From Anabaena minutissima FACHB-250 (GTDB lineage Bacteria > Cyanobacteriota > Cyanobacteriia > Cyanobacteriales > Nostocaceae): a DNA stretch of 64,000 nucleotides. Where the stretch lies: contig NZ_JACJRG010000005.1 of assembly GCF_014697125.1 (NCBI RefSeq), forward strand, positions 124,001-188,000. Reading direction: 5' to 3'. The stretch's first letter is position 1. Each line of letters opens with the position of its first letter. Below are positions 17,801 through 25,859 of the stretch, in pieces. The translations under genes and the position numbers were made by a program. The notes below the pieces were generated by a model. It saw only the letters and a list, made by a program, of their open reading frames with translations. It was not told the origin of the DNA and did not search any database.

Positions 17801-18629
17801 ATCAGGTTTAGATATTCCCCGCGTCAACACCATCTTAATTGAAGACGCTCACAGATTTGGTTTATCGCAACTATACCAATTACGTGGACGGGTAGGACGT
17901 GCAGGGATTCAAGCCCACGCTTGGTTATTTTACCCCAAACAGCGAGAGTTATCTGATGCCGCACGGCAACGTTTACGGGCGATTCAGGAATTTACACAAC
18001 TCGGTTCTGGCTATCAGCTAGCAATGCGCGACATGGAAATCAGGGGTGTGGGTAACTTGCTAGGTGCAGAACAATCCGGTCAAATGGAAGCGATCGGCTT
18101 TGATTTGTACATGGAAATGTTAGAAGAATCAATCAGGGAAATTCGCGGTCAAGAAATACCCAAAGTTGACGATACCCAAATTGACCTCAACCTCACCGCC
18201 TTTATCCCTGCTGATTATATTCCTGATATTGATCAAAAGATGAGTGCATATCGTGCTGTAGCGGCTGTGAAATCCAAAGAAGAATTAACGCTGATTGCAG
18301 CTGAGTGGAGCGATCGCTATGGTAGTTTACCAGTCCCCGCCAATCAACTATTACGGGTAATGGAACTCAAACAAATAGCGAAAAAATTAGGATTTAGCCG
18401 TATTAAACCAGAAAATAAGCAGCACGTCGTTTTAGAAACCCCAATGGAAGAACCTGCTTGGAACTTATTAGCCGCGAACTTACCAGATCATCTGAAAACA
18501 CGCTTTGTTTACTCTCCTGGTAAGGTGACTGTACGCGGTTTAGCAGTCTTGAAAGCAGACCAACAATTGCAAAGTTTAATCGATGCTTTAGGGAGAATGC
18601 AGGGAGCGATGCTTACAGCAAGCAACTAG
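14802..18629 (+). CDS. mfd: Transcription-repair coupling factor Mfd with two repeat-derived insertions
   Basis: 1275 residues; cyanobacterial Mfd is normally about 1150-1170. Mfd displaces stalled RNA polymerase and recruits UvrA. Domains in order: a UvrB-like N-terminal module (1-420), a CarD-like RNA polymerase interaction domain (about 600-680, [15 protein letters not shown]), RecG-type translocase with Walker [10 protein letters not shown] (about 756-764), DEEQRFG (about 856) and [10 protein letters not shown], and a C-terminal TRCF domain. The excess length is an array of about 13 SQQSI(S/V)N heptapeptides (residues about 112-206) and a second insert (about 334-379). Both come from intergenic repeat DNA and lie in the UvrB-like module, probably as loops. 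The core motor is intact. Confidence 0.96.
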   Translation: MAFSSIVRALARSPLSTELLSKLNRQQDLRLNGISRLPKGLVASALAQNSHRNLLVVCATLEEAGRAYAQLEAMGWQTVHFYPTSEASPYEPFDPETEMTWGQMQVLADLVKSQQSISNSQQSISNSQQSISNSQQSISNSQQSISNSQQSISNSQQSISNSQQSISNSQQSISNSQQSIVNSQQSIVNGQQSIVNGQQSIVNGQQLNKIAVVATVGALQPHLPPPAAFTPLCLTLKRGMEFDLDIFSEKITRLGYERVPLVETEGQWSRRGDIVDVFPVSSELPVRLEWFGDEIEQIREFDTTTQRSALDKIAQITLTPTSFTPIILEALKDSAEFRVLSAELNSDSASAERIATANSEKLQGGSPSGQTSVTQHSPLIEGSRRFLGLAFERPASILDYLPEDTLIAIDEPEQCHAHSDRWVENAEEQWSLGTGEYELGKLQLPKIHRSFDDCLADVTRFKTLYLSELAEENSGMNLASRAVPVTPHQFAKLADTLRQERDRNFSIWLISAQPSRSVSLLQEHDCPAQFIPNPRDYQAIDKLQINHIPIALKYSGLAELEGFILPTYRLVVITDREFFGQHSLATPSYIRKRRKAASKQVDPNKLRPGDYVVHRSHGIGKFVKLESLTINNETRDYIVVQYADGTLRVSADQVGSLSRFRSTGDKAPELHKMTGKAWENTKNRVRKAIKKLAVDLLKLYAARSQQQGFSYPQDMPWQEEMEDSFPYQPTTDQLKAVQDVKRDMESDRPMDRLVCGDVGFGKTEVAIRAIFKAVTSGKQVALLAPTTILTQQHYHTLKERFAPYPVNVGLLNRFRSAEERRDIQKRLATGELDIVVGTHQLLGKGVSFQDLGLLVIDEEQRFGVNQKEKIKSLKTQIDVLTLSATPIPRTLYMSLSGIREMSLITTPPPTRRPIQTHLSPRNPDSIRSAIRQELDRGGQVFYVVPRVEGIEETTANLREMIPGGRFAIAHGQMDESELESTMLTFSNGDADILVCTTIIESGLDIPRVNTILIEDAHRFGLSQLYQLRGRVGRAGIQAHAWLFYPKQRELSDAARQRLRAIQEFTQLGSGYQLAMRDMEIRGVGNLLGAEQSGQMEAIGFDLYMEMLEESIREIRGQEIPKVDDTQIDLNLTAFIPADYIPDIDQKMSAYRAVAAVKSKEELTLIAAEWSDRYGSLPVPANQLLRVMELKQIAKKLGFSRIKPENKQHVVLETPMEEPAWNLLAANLPDHLKTRFVYSPGKVTVRGLAVLKADQQLQSLIDALGRMQGAMLTASN
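15136..15420. repeat. 21-bp tandem repeat inside mfd (~13.5 copies)
   Basis: The unit agtcaacaatcaataagcaa(c) is three heptamers long, so each copy adds exactly seven codons and keeps the frame. The first nine copies are essentially identical; the last four drift (agc to gtc, agt to ggt). It is the same kind of heptamer DNA as in the intergenic arrays of this window. Confidence 0.95.
15800..15940. repeat. Second repeat-derived insertion inside mfd
   Basis: Heptamer-like gtgctga units (15801-15830) lead into a degenerate, reverse-oriented copy of the intergenic GC-rich module (15846-15882; cgctaccgctaacagc) and a small palindrome (ggagggtctccctcc). It encodes a low-complexity stretch around [14 protein letters not shown] that I do not expect in Mfd. 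Confidence 0.75.
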
Positions 18630-18726
18630 CGTTTACGCAGAGGCGGGTGTTGTTTAAATAGTCAGTTACTGAGGAGTTTTTCTATGAATCTTAAACTTTA
18701 CTTGCATATGCAGGAGATAAATAATT

Positions 18727-18924
18727 ATGGCTTCTATTACAATTGATATTCCCGATAGTCAATTACAAAAGTTACAAGAAATAGCCAGTTTCCACGGTAT
18801 TTCTCTTGAGGCTTTGTTAAGTGCCAGTATAGAAGAATGGTTAAGTGAGGAAAAAAGCGATTTTACTATCGCAGCAAATTATGTGCTGAAAAAAAATGCT
18901 GAACTCTACCGACGTTTGGCATGA
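18727..18924 (+). CDS. Orphan ribbon-helix-helix-type antitoxin
   Basis: 65 residues; the N-terminal ITIDIPDSQLQKLQEIASFHGIS...LL..SIEEWL reads as a short beta strand plus two helices, typical of small VapB/ParD-like antitoxins. The usual partner should start at the overlapping ATG at 18921, but that frame ends after eight codons (see 18921-18947). The DNA-binding role is inferred from family. Confidence 0.65.
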   Translation: MASITIDIPDSQLQKLQEIASFHGISLEALLSASIEEWLSEEKSDFTIAANYVLKKNAELYRRLA

Positions 18925-18947
18925 TGCGTTATTTATCATTAAGGTAG
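18921..18947 (+). pseudogene. Possible decapitated Fic/Doc toxin start
   Basis: An ATG overlapping the antitoxin stop (atga) opens MMRYLSLR then TAG. MRYL(T/S)L is how many Doc-type death-on-curing toxins begin. The rest is absent and a Uma2 gene starts six bases later, suggesting the toxin body was deleted or replaced. Eight codons are weak evidence. Confidence 0.35.
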
Positions 18948-18953
18948 TCGCCA

Positions 18954-19517
18954 ATGGTACAGACACCAACCAAAACTTTGACATTAGAGGAGTTTCTGAA
19001 GCTACCAGAAACTAAACCTGCAAGTGAGTACATTAATGGTCAGATTATTCAGAAATTCATGCCACAGGGTGAACACAGTACAATTCAAGGTGAATTAATT
19101 ATTACCATCAATGGAGTCACTAAGCCGCAAAAAATTGCGCGTGCATTTCCAGAGTTACGCTGCATTTTTGCAGGACGTGCGATCGTCCCAGATGTAGCAG
19201 TGTTTCTTTGGGATAGAATTCCTCGCAATGAAAACGGGGGTATCGCCAATATTTTTGCACTAGCACCCGATTGGATAATTCAAATCCTCTCACCTGGACA
19301 AAGCCAAACGAAAGTTATTGCTAAAATATTGCATTTCTTGAAAAATGGAACTCAAATGGGTTGGCTAATTGACCCCACGGAAAGAGTAGTATTTGTATAT
19401 TTTTCAAACCAGCCATCAGAATTATTTGATCAGGTAGAAAACTTACTTCCTGTGTCATCCTTTGCAAGTGATTTACAGCTTACGGTAGGAAATTTATTTG
19501 ATTGGTTATTAGAGTAG
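18954..19517 (+). CDS. Uma2 family (DUF820) PD-(D/E)XK nuclease-like protein, probably impaired
   Basis: 187 residues of the Uma2 family, abundant in cyanobacteria and predicted to have a restriction-endonuclease fold. Recognisable parts: TLEEFLKLPETKPASEYING, IVPDVAVFLWDRIP (the PD motif) and DWIIQILSPGQSQTKV. Family members that I recall read (V/I)EILSP at the last position; here the Glu is Gln, so the catalytic acidic residue appears lost. GWLIDP near the C terminus is also typical. It lies inside the toxin-antitoxin island; its biological function is unknown. Confidence 0.8.
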   Translation: MVQTPTKTLTLEEFLKLPETKPASEYINGQIIQKFMPQGEHSTIQGELIITINGVTKPQKIARAFPELRCIFAGRAIVPDVAVFLWDRIPRNENGGIANIFALAPDWIIQILSPGQSQTKVIAKILHFLKNGTQMGWLIDPTERVVFVYFSNQPSELFDQVENLLPVSSFASDLQLTVGNLFDWLLE

Positions 19518-19526
19518 AAAGCCAAA

Positions 19527-19805
19527 ATGAATATTAATCTTGATTTACCACCAGAGCTAGAAAAAGAGCTTTGTAATGAAGCTTATAAACTTAATTTGAC
19601 TCTATCTAAATACATTCTTCGTGTTCTTGCTGTCCGGCAGGTTCTAGTGAATCCACCAAAGACAGGAGCAGAACTTGTTGCTTATTGGCAAAGTGAAGGT
19701 TTGATCAATTCAAGACCTGATATTACAGATAGTCAAGCCTACGCTCGTCAATTACATCATGATGTTGAAACCCATGAACGAGCACAGGTAAAATTTTTCT
19801 TGTAA
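19527..19805 (+). CDS. Small antitoxin-like protein
   Basis: 92 residues; the N-terminal INLDLPPELEKELCNEAYKLNLTLSKYI pattern is the strand-helix-helix arrangement of ribbon-helix-helix antitoxins, followed by a linker with ELVAYWQSEGLINSRPDI. Similar proteins in Nostocales are annotated as antitoxins or as hypothetical. No toxin partner follows directly: the next gene begins 121 bases later and has its own antitoxin. It starts nine bases after the Uma2 gene, probably the same transcript. Confidence 0.55.
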   Translation: MNINLDLPPELEKELCNEAYKLNLTLSKYILRVLAVRQVLVNPPKTGAELVAYWQSEGLINSRPDITDSQAYARQLHHDVETHERAQVKFFL

Positions 19806-19926
19806 ACTTCCTGTGAGCGATGCTTGTGGCGATCTGTGCCTAAGTCTTGAACAGAATCCCACAAATTTGACCATAACTAGTGCGATCGCTACTACTATAA
19901 ACTGAGAATATAGAAAAAATGAAGTC

Positions 19927-20142
19927 ATGTCAAAAGAAATAGAAGAACGGGTAGCAATTTTAGAGGCGGAAGTTGCAAGCCTCAAAAGTAAGCTAGAGGT
20001 GGTTTCTTTCCCTAAAACCCCTTGGTGGCAGAAAATTGCTGGAACATTTGCTGATAACTCAGCATATGATGAAGCGATGCAGCTAGGACATGAGTATCGT
20101 GAATCTCTGCGCTCAAATTTAATAGAATCACGAGATGTTTAA
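19927..20142 (+). CDS. Antitoxin of a PIN-type toxin-antitoxin pair
   Basis: 71 residues, with a coiled-coil-like N terminus (EERVAILEAEVASLKSKLE) and a C-terminal tail (WWQKIAGTFADNSAYDEAMQLGHEYRESLR) of the kind that wraps a PIN toxin. Its stop codon is immediately followed by the ATG of the PIN gene, so the two are coupled. I recognise the arrangement rather than a named family. Confidence 0.7.
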   Translation: MSKEIEERVAILEAEVASLKSKLEVVSFPKTPWWQKIAGTFADNSAYDEAMQLGHEYRESLRSNLIESRDV

Positions 20143-20562
20143 ATGTATATTCTTGATACTGATCATCTCAGTGTTTTAGATCGCGGAGGATTACAGGCGC
20201 AACCTCTACTTATGCGACTAGCAAACATGAATCCTAATCAAGTTGCAGTCACAATTATCAGCTACGAGGAGCAAATGCGAGGTTGGTTGAGTTATGTTGC
20301 AAAAGCTCAAAATGTTGAAACACAAGTTTTAGCCTACAAGGAGTTAAAAAAGCAACTAACTAATTATTGTATGATTCCCATCCTAGAATTTGATCAACCC
20401 GCAGCCCAAGAATTTCAAAGACTGAAGAAAGCTTATCCCAGACTTGGCACAATGGATTTAAAAATTGCTGCTATAGTTCTGGTGAATCAGGCTATTATAT
20501 TAACTCGAAATATCGCTGATTTTGGGCAAATAGCAGGTTTAAACATAGAAGACTGGACATAA
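20143..20562 (+). CDS. PIN-domain toxin (VapC-like ribonuclease)
   Basis: 139 residues with the PIN fold acidic residues: MYILDTDHLSVL (Asp5, Asp7), a conserved Glu in the IISYEEQMRG helix, GTMDLKIAA (Asp) and LTRNIADF (Asp/Asn) near the C terminus. VapC-type toxins cut tRNA or rRNA with Mg and are neutralised by the upstream antitoxin. Length and motif order are complete, so the toxin looks intact. It is the only complete PIN pair in the island. Confidence 0.85.
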   Translation: MYILDTDHLSVLDRGGLQAQPLLMRLANMNPNQVAVTIISYEEQMRGWLSYVAKAQNVETQVLAYKELKKQLTNYCMIPILEFDQPAAQEFQRLKKAYPRLGTMDLKIAAIVLVNQAIILTRNIADFGQIAGLNIEDWT

Positions 20563-20580
20563 AAATGATCGCTCTTAACC

Positions 20581-20607
20581 CCTCAACTTTGATGACAATT
20601 AGCGCGA
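20581..20607 (+). repeat. Left direct repeat flanking hicBA
   Basis: cctcaactttgatgacaatt followed by agcgcga. It matches 21101-21127 with two differences over 27 bases in the same orientation. The hicBA cassette is the only coding content between the copies. Confidence 0.7.
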
Positions 20608-20687
20608 TGGCGTATCCGCCTGCACCACAGTTGAGCGCAAACAGCTATGGTTGTTAGCATATTCTCAAAACCTAACTTAACAGGTCT

Positions 20688-20891
20688 ATGAAAATCAGAG
20701 CAATTATTCATCCAGCAGAAGAAGGTGGCTATTGGGCAGAAGTTCCCGCGCTTCCCGGTTGTATTACTGAAGGCGACACGATGGAAGAGGTGATGGCTAA
20801 TTTAAAAGATGCGATTGAAGGTTGGCTGGATGTTGCCAATAGTCTTAATGCAATTGAGTCAACAGATCAAGTTGTTGAAATTGCTGTATGA
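20688..20891 (+). CDS. hicB: HicB-like antitoxin
   Basis: 67 residues of the HicB N-terminal fold: MKIRAIIHPAEEGGYWAEVPALPGCITEGDT with the EvPaLPGC..G..T signature, followed by an amphipathic helix (EEVMANLKDAIEGWLD). It lacks a C-terminal DNA-binding extension, as in many small HicBs. The gene overlaps hicA by four bases (atga). The order hicB then hicA is the reverse of the classical E. coli order but common in cyanobacteria. Confidence 0.88.
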   Translation: MKIRAIIHPAEEGGYWAEVPALPGCITEGDTMEEVMANLKDAIEGWLDVANSLNAIESTDQVVEIAV

Positions 20892-21097
20892 AATCGATTT
20901 CTGGTAAGCAACTTTGTAAGATTGTAGAGCAGAAAGGTTGGGTTTTGCGAAGAATTACAGGCAGTCATCATATCTACGAAAACCCTGAAATAGACCAAAT
21001 CCTATCAATTCCTGTTCACCGCAATCAAGATTTAAAAGTTGGAACATTGAAAGCATTAATGAAAATAGCCCAGCTATCGGAGGAAGATTTACTCTAA
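20888..21097 (+). CDS. hicA: HicA-like mRNA interferase toxin
   Basis: 69 residues with the double-stranded-RNA-binding-like HicA fold: SGKQLCKIVEQKGWVLRRITGSHHIYENP contains the catalytic His in G-S-H-H, followed by IPVHRNQDLKVGTLKALMKIAQLSEEDLL. All features of an intact toxin are present. It is translationally coupled to hicB, and the cassette is bracketed by direct repeats at 20581 and 21101. Confidence 0.9.
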   Translation: MKSISGKQLCKIVEQKGWVLRRITGSHHIYENPEIDQILSIPVHRNQDLKVGTLKALMKIAQLSEEDLL

Positions 21098-21100
21098 TAT

Positions 21101-21127
21101 CCTCAACTTTGATCACAATTAGAGCGA
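21101..21127 (+). repeat. Right direct repeat flanking hicBA
   Basis: cctcaactttgatcacaatt followed by agagcga; second copy of the repeat at 20581-20607. It starts three bases after the hicA stop codon. Confidence 0.7.
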
Positions 21128-21250
21128 GAGCGATCGCTACTTTGAAATTTTGAATTTCGACCATCCTCATCTTACTATGGGGTTTTGTGGGGATGCAAAA
21201 AATAGTATGCTAACTTTTAATGTTTATCTGTATTAAAAATTAATCCACCC

Positions 21251-21733
21251 ATGAGAAAAAACACCAGGCAACTACTACTCATTTCTGGATTGGTTTTTAG
21301 CTTTACACTGTCGCCATTGTTGGCTCAAGCACAACAACAGGTATCTAATGCTCAAGTTGTAGCAATGGTAGAAGCACTGCGCCTAGCTGCACCGCAAACA
21401 GGCAAAGTCAATGATGGACTATACAGTAATTGGCAAGTAAAACCAGAAACCCTTAAAGGCTGGTCAAGGAATTGTCTCAAAAAAGAGGTTACACCGACAG
21501 AGTTTGAAAATAACCAGGCGATCGCACGCCAAGTTATTTCTTGCATTGTCCGCCGCGAGTTAAATCAGCAGCTTCGCGCTACTAACAATAATGAAATTGC
21601 TGCTGTACATAGCACTTCTTGTTGGTGGATGACTGGTAACTACACAGGTTGTAACAGTGGATTTACTGCTACCTATGTGCAGAAAGTTATCGGATTTTAC
21701 CAGCAGCAGCGTGCTAAACCAACGGTGAATTGA
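21251..21733 (+). CDS. Exported protein of unknown function
   Basis: 160 residues with a clear Sec signal peptide (MRKN..QLLLISGLVFSFTLSPLLAQAQ, cleavage near 28). The mature part has paired cysteines (NCLKKEV, ISCIV, TSCWW, GCNSG) that could form two disulfides. I do not recognise the family. It is transcribed toward the NDH-2 operon and ends 57 bases from it. Confidence 0.6.
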   Translation: MRKNTRQLLLISGLVFSFTLSPLLAQAQQQVSNAQVVAMVEALRLAAPQTGKVNDGLYSNWQVKPETLKGWSRNCLKKEVTPTEFENNQAIARQVISCIVRRELNQQLRATNNNEIAAVHSTSCWWMTGNYTGCNSGFTATYVQKVIGFYQQQRAKPTVN

Positions 21734-21790
21734 GTGCTGAGTTAAAATAGGTAGTAGTTAGTTCTTTTCTCCTACCCCATTCTTACACCC

Positions 21791-23170
21791 CTATACCCCT
21801 GCCTTATTCTTTTGCTCATGATCACCCAAAATATGTAGTAATTTCCTGGCTACGAGAACACCGACAATAGCACCACCCACTAATTCCACGGATCGGACGG
21901 CTGTTTTACTACTATCAGTAGGATTAAGGTAGTGGTGAAAAATTTCTTCATTCAGCCATTCAGCAGTGGCTTTAAAGTTATGTACTGGAGTGGGCAAGAG
22001 TTCTAAATAAGTGCCTTGCCGAATTAAATGTCCAACATTACCGTTGACCTCAAACAAGTTGTAAATGTTAGCGGCTGCATCAGTTAAGCCGAGTTTGAGA
22101 AGTGTTCCCCGGATGTTAACTTGTGCCGCTTGGAGTTCATGACCGAATGCGATCGCTTTTAAATTATGCGCGATCGCTGCCCCTTGTTGATAAGCTACCT
22201 GAGCAGTTGGCGGTAGAGGTGCATCTTCCACAACTGTACAGTCACCACCAGCAAATACTTCGGGATAATCGGGTAATTGTAAGGTGGACTTAACTTGTAA
22301 TCTTCCTTGCTTGTCTTTGTGTGTGTCTGGTATGGCTAAATTTTGGAGTAGGGGATGGGTAGCATTACCAGCCGTCCAAATGGTGGTATAGGCTGGCAAA
22401 CTTTCAACTTTACCATCGCGTTTATACTCAACTGCATTGGGTGAAACAGTCGTCACTTCTGCACCTAAACAAATCTCCACAGGTACGGCTCTTTTTTGTA
22501 ATTCCTGTTGGGCAGTTGCTCGCAAATGGCTATTAATATCACCCTTGAGGATTTCATTACCGTGATTGATTAGCACTACCCGCACTTCTTCAGAATTGCC
22601 GTTCATCGCTGCATACCAATTGGGTAGCAAATCTGCTAACGTCGCAGCCATTTCCACGCCAGCCGGTCCACCTCCTACTACTGTGATTGTCAGCCATTGG
22701 CGACGTATTTTTTCGTCTTCTGTTTGGATGGCTTGACGTAAACAATAATGTAAATGGCGGTCAATGCCAATAGCATCTTGTTGACTGACAAAAGGTAGAG
22801 CATATTCCTTCGCACCTTTCACACCAAAATAGCCTGTGACACTCCCCACAGCTAAAACTAAATTGCTGTAGTTATAGCAATCTCCAGAACTTAATTTGAC
22901 TTGTTTATTTTGTAAGTCAATGGATTGCACAGTATCTTGCACAAAAATCACACCACTACCTTGGAGTAATTCCTGAAAACATGGTAATACCTGCATGGCA
23001 TCCATTTCGCTACTGAAATACTCATAGAGTAGAGGCTTAAAACAAAAGCGATCGCTTGCGTCAATCAAGATAACAGAACGGGGATAATGTTGATGGCTGA
23101 GGTGCAGAGCCGTAAATAATCCGGTAAAGCCGCCACCCACTATTACAGTTTGATAAACTGGGCTGCTCAT
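21791..23170 (-). CDS. Type II NADH dehydrogenase (NDH-2)
   Basis: 459 residues: an N-terminal FAD-binding Rossmann motif VIVGGGFTGLF (about 9-19), a second NAD(P)H-binding motif VVGGGPAGVEMA (about 164-175), and FAGGDCTVVED near 305. A C-terminal hydrophobic stretch (VELVGGAIVGVLVARKLL) may dip into the membrane. NDH-2 oxidises NADH and reduces quinone without proton pumping. It is the last gene of the operon behind the ARTO-type oxidase, only 13 bases after the small membrane protein gene, which suggests a joint quinone-linked electron path. Confidence 0.92.
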   Translation of the reverse strand: MSSPVYQTVIVGGGFTGLFTALHLSHQHYPRSVILIDASDRFCFKPLLYEYFSSEMDAMQVLPCFQELLQGSGVIFVQDTVQSIDLQNKQVKLSSGDCYNYSNLVLAVGSVTGYFGVKGAKEYALPFVSQQDAIGIDRHLHYCLRQAIQTEDEKIRRQWLTITVVGGGPAGVEMAATLADLLPNWYAAMNGNSEEVRVVLINHGNEILKGDINSHLRATAQQELQKRAVPVEICLGAEVTTVSPNAVEYKRDGKVESLPAYTTIWTAGNATHPLLQNLAIPDTHKDKQGRLQVKSTLQLPDYPEVFAGGDCTVVEDAPLPPTAQVAYQQGAAIAHNLKAIAFGHELQAAQVNIRGTLLKLGLTDAAANIYNLFEVNGNVGHLIRQGTYLELLPTPVHNFKATAEWLNEEIFHHYLNPTDSSKTAVRSVELVGGAIVGVLVARKLLHILGDHEQKNKAGV

Positions 23171-23183
23171 AAATTCTTATCAT

Positions 23184-23447
23184 TTAAATAGTAAGAAAGA
23201 AAACAATTAGAACAATACTCAAAGCTAAAGCAAACAAAAGTGCATATTCAAAACGACGACTAAAAAAGCCGATAGCAGAAATCAAAGCGATAAATAAAAT
23301 AGTAATGCCAATATATTGTTCACGCTGCCAACCTTTAGAAATTAACGCATCTTGGGGTTGGTTTTCCGGTAAGGGATTTTCTTGAATAGTCCCAGGCGAT
23401 CGCTGTAATTTTGGTAATTGTTGTATTTGTAATTTCATATTATTCAA
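23184..23447 (-). CDS. Small membrane protein of the oxidase operon
   Basis: 87 residues: a hydrophilic N-terminal half and two close transmembrane segments at about 46-62 and 66-86. It lies between coxC and the NDH-2 gene with gaps of 50 and 13 bases. Position suggests a small accessory subunit, comparable to subunit IV in other oxidases, but I see no diagnostic motif. Confidence 0.65.
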   Translation of the reverse strand: MNNMKLQIQQLPKLQRSPGTIQENPLPENQPQDALISKGWQREQYIGITILFIALISAIGFFSRRFEYALLFALALSIVLIVFFLTI

Positions 23448-23497
23448 TAATTTATTTTATCATTCAGATAATCACGGCAAAACATTTTACATACTGC

Positions 23498-24163
23498 TTA
23501 TGGTTGCCAAAGATAAAGCAGGGAAAACAGCATAATCCAGATAATGTCAACGAAGTGCCAAAAAAGGGAAGTTGCTCTCACCCCAAAGTAACCATGATTG
23601 TAGTTACCCGGAATAAAAGAACGGAAAAGCATCAGCATTTGTAAAATAATACCTGCCAAGACGTGCAAACCGTGGAAGCCGGTTAGTAAGTAGAAAGTCG
23701 TCCCAAATAGCCCCGTTTTCAGTCCAAAAGATAAACTATTCCACTCCCTAATTTGACCTACCAAGAAAGAAATTCCCATTGCAGAGGTCGTCAACCATAA
23801 CAAACGAAATTTATTCATTTTGCGCCGTTCTATGGCTTGGTCTGCAAAGTAAATAACAAAGCTACTAGCAACTAAAACTACTGTATTAATTGTCGGTTTA
23901 GTTAATTCCAACCTAGGAACTCCAGCAGGTAGCCAGTTGGGAGTTGATAACCGTAAAGCCAGATATGCAACAAAAAAACTGGCGAAGATCATGCTTTCTG
24001 ATAGTAAGAACACAACAAAGCCAAATATGGCCTTGCCATGTTCGTCATGAGCTAGTCCGCCACCAATGGGCAAAAAGCGTTGTAACCAATGCGGTAGTCC
24101 TTGTCGCCAGCGTTCAAAACGAATAGGACTTTCATCTATATGGACAGGACTAGACATAATCAC
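23498..24163 (-). CDS. coxC: Heme-copper oxidase subunit III
   Basis: 221 residues with five hydrophobic segments, as in short cyanobacterial subunit III. Motifs include FGFVVFLLSESMIFASFFVAY (conserved Glu within the membrane), a central GLHVLAGI and a C-terminal FWHFVDIIWIMLF. It follows coxA by 58 bases. Subunit III has no redox centres but stabilises the oxidase. Met3 (24157) is an alternative start. Confidence 0.93.
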   Translation of the reverse strand: MIMSSPVHIDESPIRFERWRQGLPHWLQRFLPIGGGLAHDEHGKAIFGFVVFLLSESMIFASFFVAYLALRLSTPNWLPAGVPRLELTKPTINTVVLVASSFVIYFADQAIERRKMNKFRLLWLTTSAMGISFLVGQIREWNSLSFGLKTGLFGTTFYLLTGFHGLHVLAGIILQMLMLFRSFIPGNYNHGYFGVRATSLFWHFVDIIWIMLFSLLYLWQP

Positions 24164-24221
24164 AATTCAAAATTAAGAAAGTTAGATTTAGTGGGAGTTT
24201 CAAATAAGGACGAAATGGTAG

Positions 24222-25859
24222 TTATTCTTGAACGGTATTGACGGAGATGCTGGAATTGCCGTAGTCATAGGGTGGTCTAGTCACAACAGGAATTTCTTCA
24301 AAGTTGTCTGGTGGTGGTGGTGAGGGGACTGTCCACTCTAGACCCGTGGCATACCAGGGATTAGCCGATGCATTTCTTCCCTGTAACCAGGAAGCCACAA
24401 CGTTGACAATGAATGGTAATGTTGACACGCCTAGTAAAAAAGCACCGAGGCTAGAGACAATATTCCAGCCGACATACTGGGAGTTGTAGGAGGCAACTCG
24501 GCGCACCATGCCTTGTAAACCTAATGGGTGCATGGGAAAGAAGGTGAGATTAGCACCGATAAATGTCAGCCAAAAATGAACCTTACCCCAACCTTCGGCG
24601 TACATTTTGCCGGTGATTTTAGGAAACCAAAAGTAAATCGCACCATAAATTGCGATCGTGATGGTGTTGAATACAAGATAGTGGAAGTGACCCACAATAA
24701 AGTAAGTGTTATTAACGTGCAGGTCAAAAGGTACTGCACCAAGCATGACACCAGTTATCCCTCCAAACAGAAACATCACTACACCGCCCAAGGCAAATAA
24801 CATTGGTGTCTCTAGATGGAGTTTGCCTTTCCAAACAGTGGCTGTCCAGGCGAGAACTTTGATACCAGTAGGAACAGCAACTAACATAGAAGTCATCATA
24901 AAAAATATCCGCATCCAGGCGGGTGTACCACTAGCAAACATATGGTGCGCCCAAACTAAGGAACTAACTATAGCGATGCCAAAGGAAGCAAGGGCTACGG
25001 TACGATAGCCAAACAGGGGATTTCGGGAAAAGGCGGGGATGATTTCCGAAAATATGCCGAAGGCAGGCAAAGCCCAGACATACACAGTGGGATGGGAGTA
25101 GAACCAGAACATATGTTGATAAAGAATAGGGCTGCCTTGTTCAAAGGGATTGAAGAAATTAGTCCCTAGTGTGAGGTCGAAACATAGCAGGATCAAGCCG
25201 CCAGTCAAGGCGGGGAGGAACAATAGTTGCAGCAATTGGGCGCTGAGTACAGTCCAGACAAACAGAGGCATACGGAAGAAAGTCATTCCAGGCGATCGCA
25301 TCCAGACAATGGTGGTCACAAAGTTTACCGCTCCCATAATTGATGAGATACCCAGCAACACCACACTGATAATCCAAATAAATTGTCCGTTGATCAGTTG
25401 CCCGGAAGGATTCTGCACACTAAGCGGTGGGTAAGACCACCAACCAGACTGAGCCGCGCCACTAGGTAGTGAGAAGCTGGACAACAAGAGCATACCTGCG
25501 GGGGGTAAAATCCAAAAAGAGATAGCATTCAGCAGGGGAAAAGCCATATCCCTTGCTCCAATCATCAACGGGATTAAGTAGTTAGAAAGTCCCACTAGAC
25601 AGGGAATAATCCACAGAAAAATCATCATTGTGCCGTGCATGGTGAACAGGCTGTTATACAGGTTGCGACCCAATAGATTTAATTCTGGGGTGAACAGTTC
25701 AGCACGGATGAGCATGGCCAATAAGCCAGCAATTAGGAAGAAGAAAAAGGAAGTGATAATGTATTGGATGCCGATGACTTTATGGTTGGTGTTGAAACTG
25801 AAGTAACTCTGCCATCTTGTTTGTGTGTCAGATGCGTTAGCGATCGGGTTATCTGTCAT
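24222..25859 (-). CDS. coxA: Heme-copper oxidase subunit I (ARTO type)
   Basis: 545 residues with about 12 transmembrane segments. Heme and CuB ligands are visible: an early MHGTMMIFLW (low-spin heme His), WFYSHPTVYVW (CuB His and cross-linked Tyr), WAHHMFASG (CuB His pair) and VGHFHYLVF (high-spin and low-spin heme His). The Glu of the HPEVY motif used in the D-channel of A1-type oxidases is Thr here. The gene overlaps coxB by 11 bases. With a CuA-less subunit II it is best read as the alternative respiratory terminal oxidase, matching what I recall as Cox3 of Anabaena. Confidence 0.94.
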   Translation of the reverse strand: MTDNPIANASDTQTRWQSYFSFNTNHKVIGIQYIITSFFFFLIAGLLAMLIRAELFTPELNLLGRNLYNSLFTMHGTMMIFLWIIPCLVGLSNYLIPLMIGARDMAFPLLNAISFWILPPAGMLLLSSFSLPSGAAQSGWWSYPPLSVQNPSGQLINGQFIWIISVVLLGISSIMGAVNFVTTIVWMRSPGMTFFRMPLFVWTVLSAQLLQLLFLPALTGGLILLCFDLTLGTNFFNPFEQGSPILYQHMFWFYSHPTVYVWALPAFGIFSEIIPAFSRNPLFGYRTVALASFGIAIVSSLVWAHHMFASGTPAWMRIFFMMTSMLVAVPTGIKVLAWTATVWKGKLHLETPMLFALGGVVMFLFGGITGVMLGAVPFDLHVNNTYFIVGHFHYLVFNTITIAIYGAIYFWFPKITGKMYAEGWGKVHFWLTFIGANLTFFPMHPLGLQGMVRRVASYNSQYVGWNIVSSLGAFLLGVSTLPFIVNVVASWLQGRNASANPWYATGLEWTVPSPPPPDNFEEIPVVTRPPYDYGNSSISVNTVQE

